Assembly: GCA_947471035.1 (NCBI GenBank)
Contig: CANIWJ010000027.1
Coordinates: 1-37,246, forward strand
Direction: 5' to 3'
Origin: Verrucomicrobiota bacterium
Lineage (GTDB): Bacteria > Verrucomicrobiota > Verrucomicrobiia > Opitutales > Opitutaceae
Length of the DNA: 37,246 bases
Shown: positions 36,619-37,246 of the stretch, one piece after another
How positions within the stretch are numbered: position 1 is the stretch's first letter
Layout of the letters: every line of letters begins with the position of its first letter
Position numbers and translations under genes: made by a program
Notes under the pieces: model-generated
Database searches by the model: none
Seen by the model: only the letters and a program-made list of their open reading frames with translations
What the model was told of the DNA's origin: nothing

Positions 36619-37246
36619 CAGTGGGTCGGGTTGGCTTTGGGCTTTTCGGAGGCAGCCGGTTCAGACTTCGGAACCGTAGCGGAGGCGTTGGCGGCGGCAG
36701 GGGCCTTCGCAGGCGAGCCGGATTTTTTGGCCGGCTCGGGTTCACGTTTTTTTCCGAGCCGCAGACTTAAGGTGACACGCTGGTTGGAAGGTGACTCGGG
36801 AGCTAGCAACGGGACCGGGCGCGTGTCCGCATAGCCGGTGACGCGTTCGATCTGCCGGCTGTCCACGGCATAGCGTACCAGGGCGCGGCGGGCTGAGTTG
36901 GCCCGGTCGGTGGACAACTCCCAAGGGGTGTAATCAACCGAGGGCAGCACCAAACCGGCGCGGGTATGACCTTCGATCACGATGTTGAAATGATTGCGCT
37001 CAATCATCCAGGCCAGGCTTTGCATGACAAAATCGCCCCACTTGGTTAATTGCGCGCTCGCGTCCTCGAAGAGCGGTTGTTTGGCCCGATCATAGAGCGT
37101 GATTCGAAGGCCGTCCGAGGTCACCTGCACCTCGATGGGCTTTTCGGCCAGCGACTCGTCGAGATTGAGCATTTTATACACATCTTTCGCCACCGAATTG
37201 AGGAATTGCAGATCAATGGTTTGGGCGCTGGTGGAGGACTTGCCTC
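36618..37246 (-). CDS. motB: MotB-type flagellar motor stator protein, C-terminal part (5' end outside window)
   Basis: The reading frame is open to the window edge, so a GTG at 37193 is not the true start. About 208 residues are visible. They contain the OmpA-like peptidoglycan-binding domain (LTKWGDFVMQSLAWMIERN, IVIEGHTRAG, STDRANSARRALVRYAV, ERVTGYADTRP, QRVTLSLRL), followed by a Lys/Pro/Ala-rich tail of about 50 residues. The domain anchors the stator to the cell wall. The N-terminal membrane helix with the proton-binding Asp would lie outside, as would motA. A general OmpA/MotB protein is possible, but the flagellar context favours MotB. Confidence 0.82.
   Translation of the reverse strand, partial: GKSSTSAQTIDLQFLNSVAKDVYKMLNLDESLAEKPIEVQVTSDGLRITLYDRAKQPLFEDASAQLTKWGDFVMQSLAWMIERNHFNIVIEGHTRAGLVLPSVDYTPWELSTDRANSARRALVRYAVDSRQIERVTGYADTRPVPLLAPESPSNQRVTLSLRLGKKREPEPAKKSGSPAKAPAAANASATVPKSEPAASEKPKANPTH

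Noticed and set aside
1..37246. CRISPR arrays, rRNA or tRNA genes
   Set aside because: No regularly spaced short direct repeats, no cas-like genes, no rRNA motifs and no complete cloverleaf were seen.

Overview
The window looks like chromosomal DNA of a flagellated member of Verrucomicrobiota, most likely close to Opitutaceae. This is inferred from high GC, secreted proteins with calcium-type repeats and HAF-like repeats, a flgF-to-fliC gene order that includes fliW and csrA, and many genes whose starts lack a Shine-Dalgarno sequence. No rRNA or tRNA is present to confirm the taxon. All genes are on the minus strand except one small repressor and a possible gene tail at base 2.

Region 1 (1-16.4 kb) is accessory. 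A secretion-type module consists of a secreted repeat protein (16065-14920), a 990-residue exported alpha/beta hydrolase with a HAF-repeat N-terminal half (14923-11951) and a membrane-anchored partner with a transthyretin-like domain (11954-10872). The three genes are joined by ATGA overlaps. A second, shorter copy lies at 3701-964: a hydrolase that has lost its signal peptide and propeller half, plus a paralogous partner. Each partner gene is followed by a homologous GC-rich non-coding block of about 750-775 bp (190-963 and 10124-10871). Three stems in these blocks carry compensatory base changes between the copies, so the fold rather than the exact sequence seems to be conserved.

Between the two module copies sits a compact mobile element (about 3.7-10.1 kb). 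It is a tightly packed minus-strand operon of two small ORFs, a CHC2-Toprim-ATPase primase/helicase, two tyrosine recombinases and a ParE/RelE-type toxin-antitoxin pair. A divergent XRE-type repressor faces it across a perfect inverted-repeat operator candidate. The left end of the element coincides with the 5' truncation of the shorter hydrolase copy, next to a palindromic motif that recurs inside element genes.

Region 2 (16.4-26.1 kb) encodes sensory proteins: a PAS-GAF hybrid histidine kinase, a methyl-accepting chemotaxis protein with a CxxCH haem motif in its sensor domain and a sigma-28-like promoter, and two large overlapping hybrid kinases. One of these ends in an HPt domain and the other begins with degenerate receiver domains.

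Region 3 (26.5-37.2 kb) is a late flagellar cluster transcribed in the order flgF, flgG, flgA, flgH, flgI, flgJ, flgN, flgK, flgL, fliW, csrA, fliC, with a sigma-54-like site directly in front of flgF. Upstream is a motB (cut by the window edge), small ORF and membrane methyltransferase operon. Together these genes build the rod, P and L rings, hook-filament junction and filament, and control flagellin synthesis through FliW and CsrA. The kinases and chemoreceptor probably supply sensory input.
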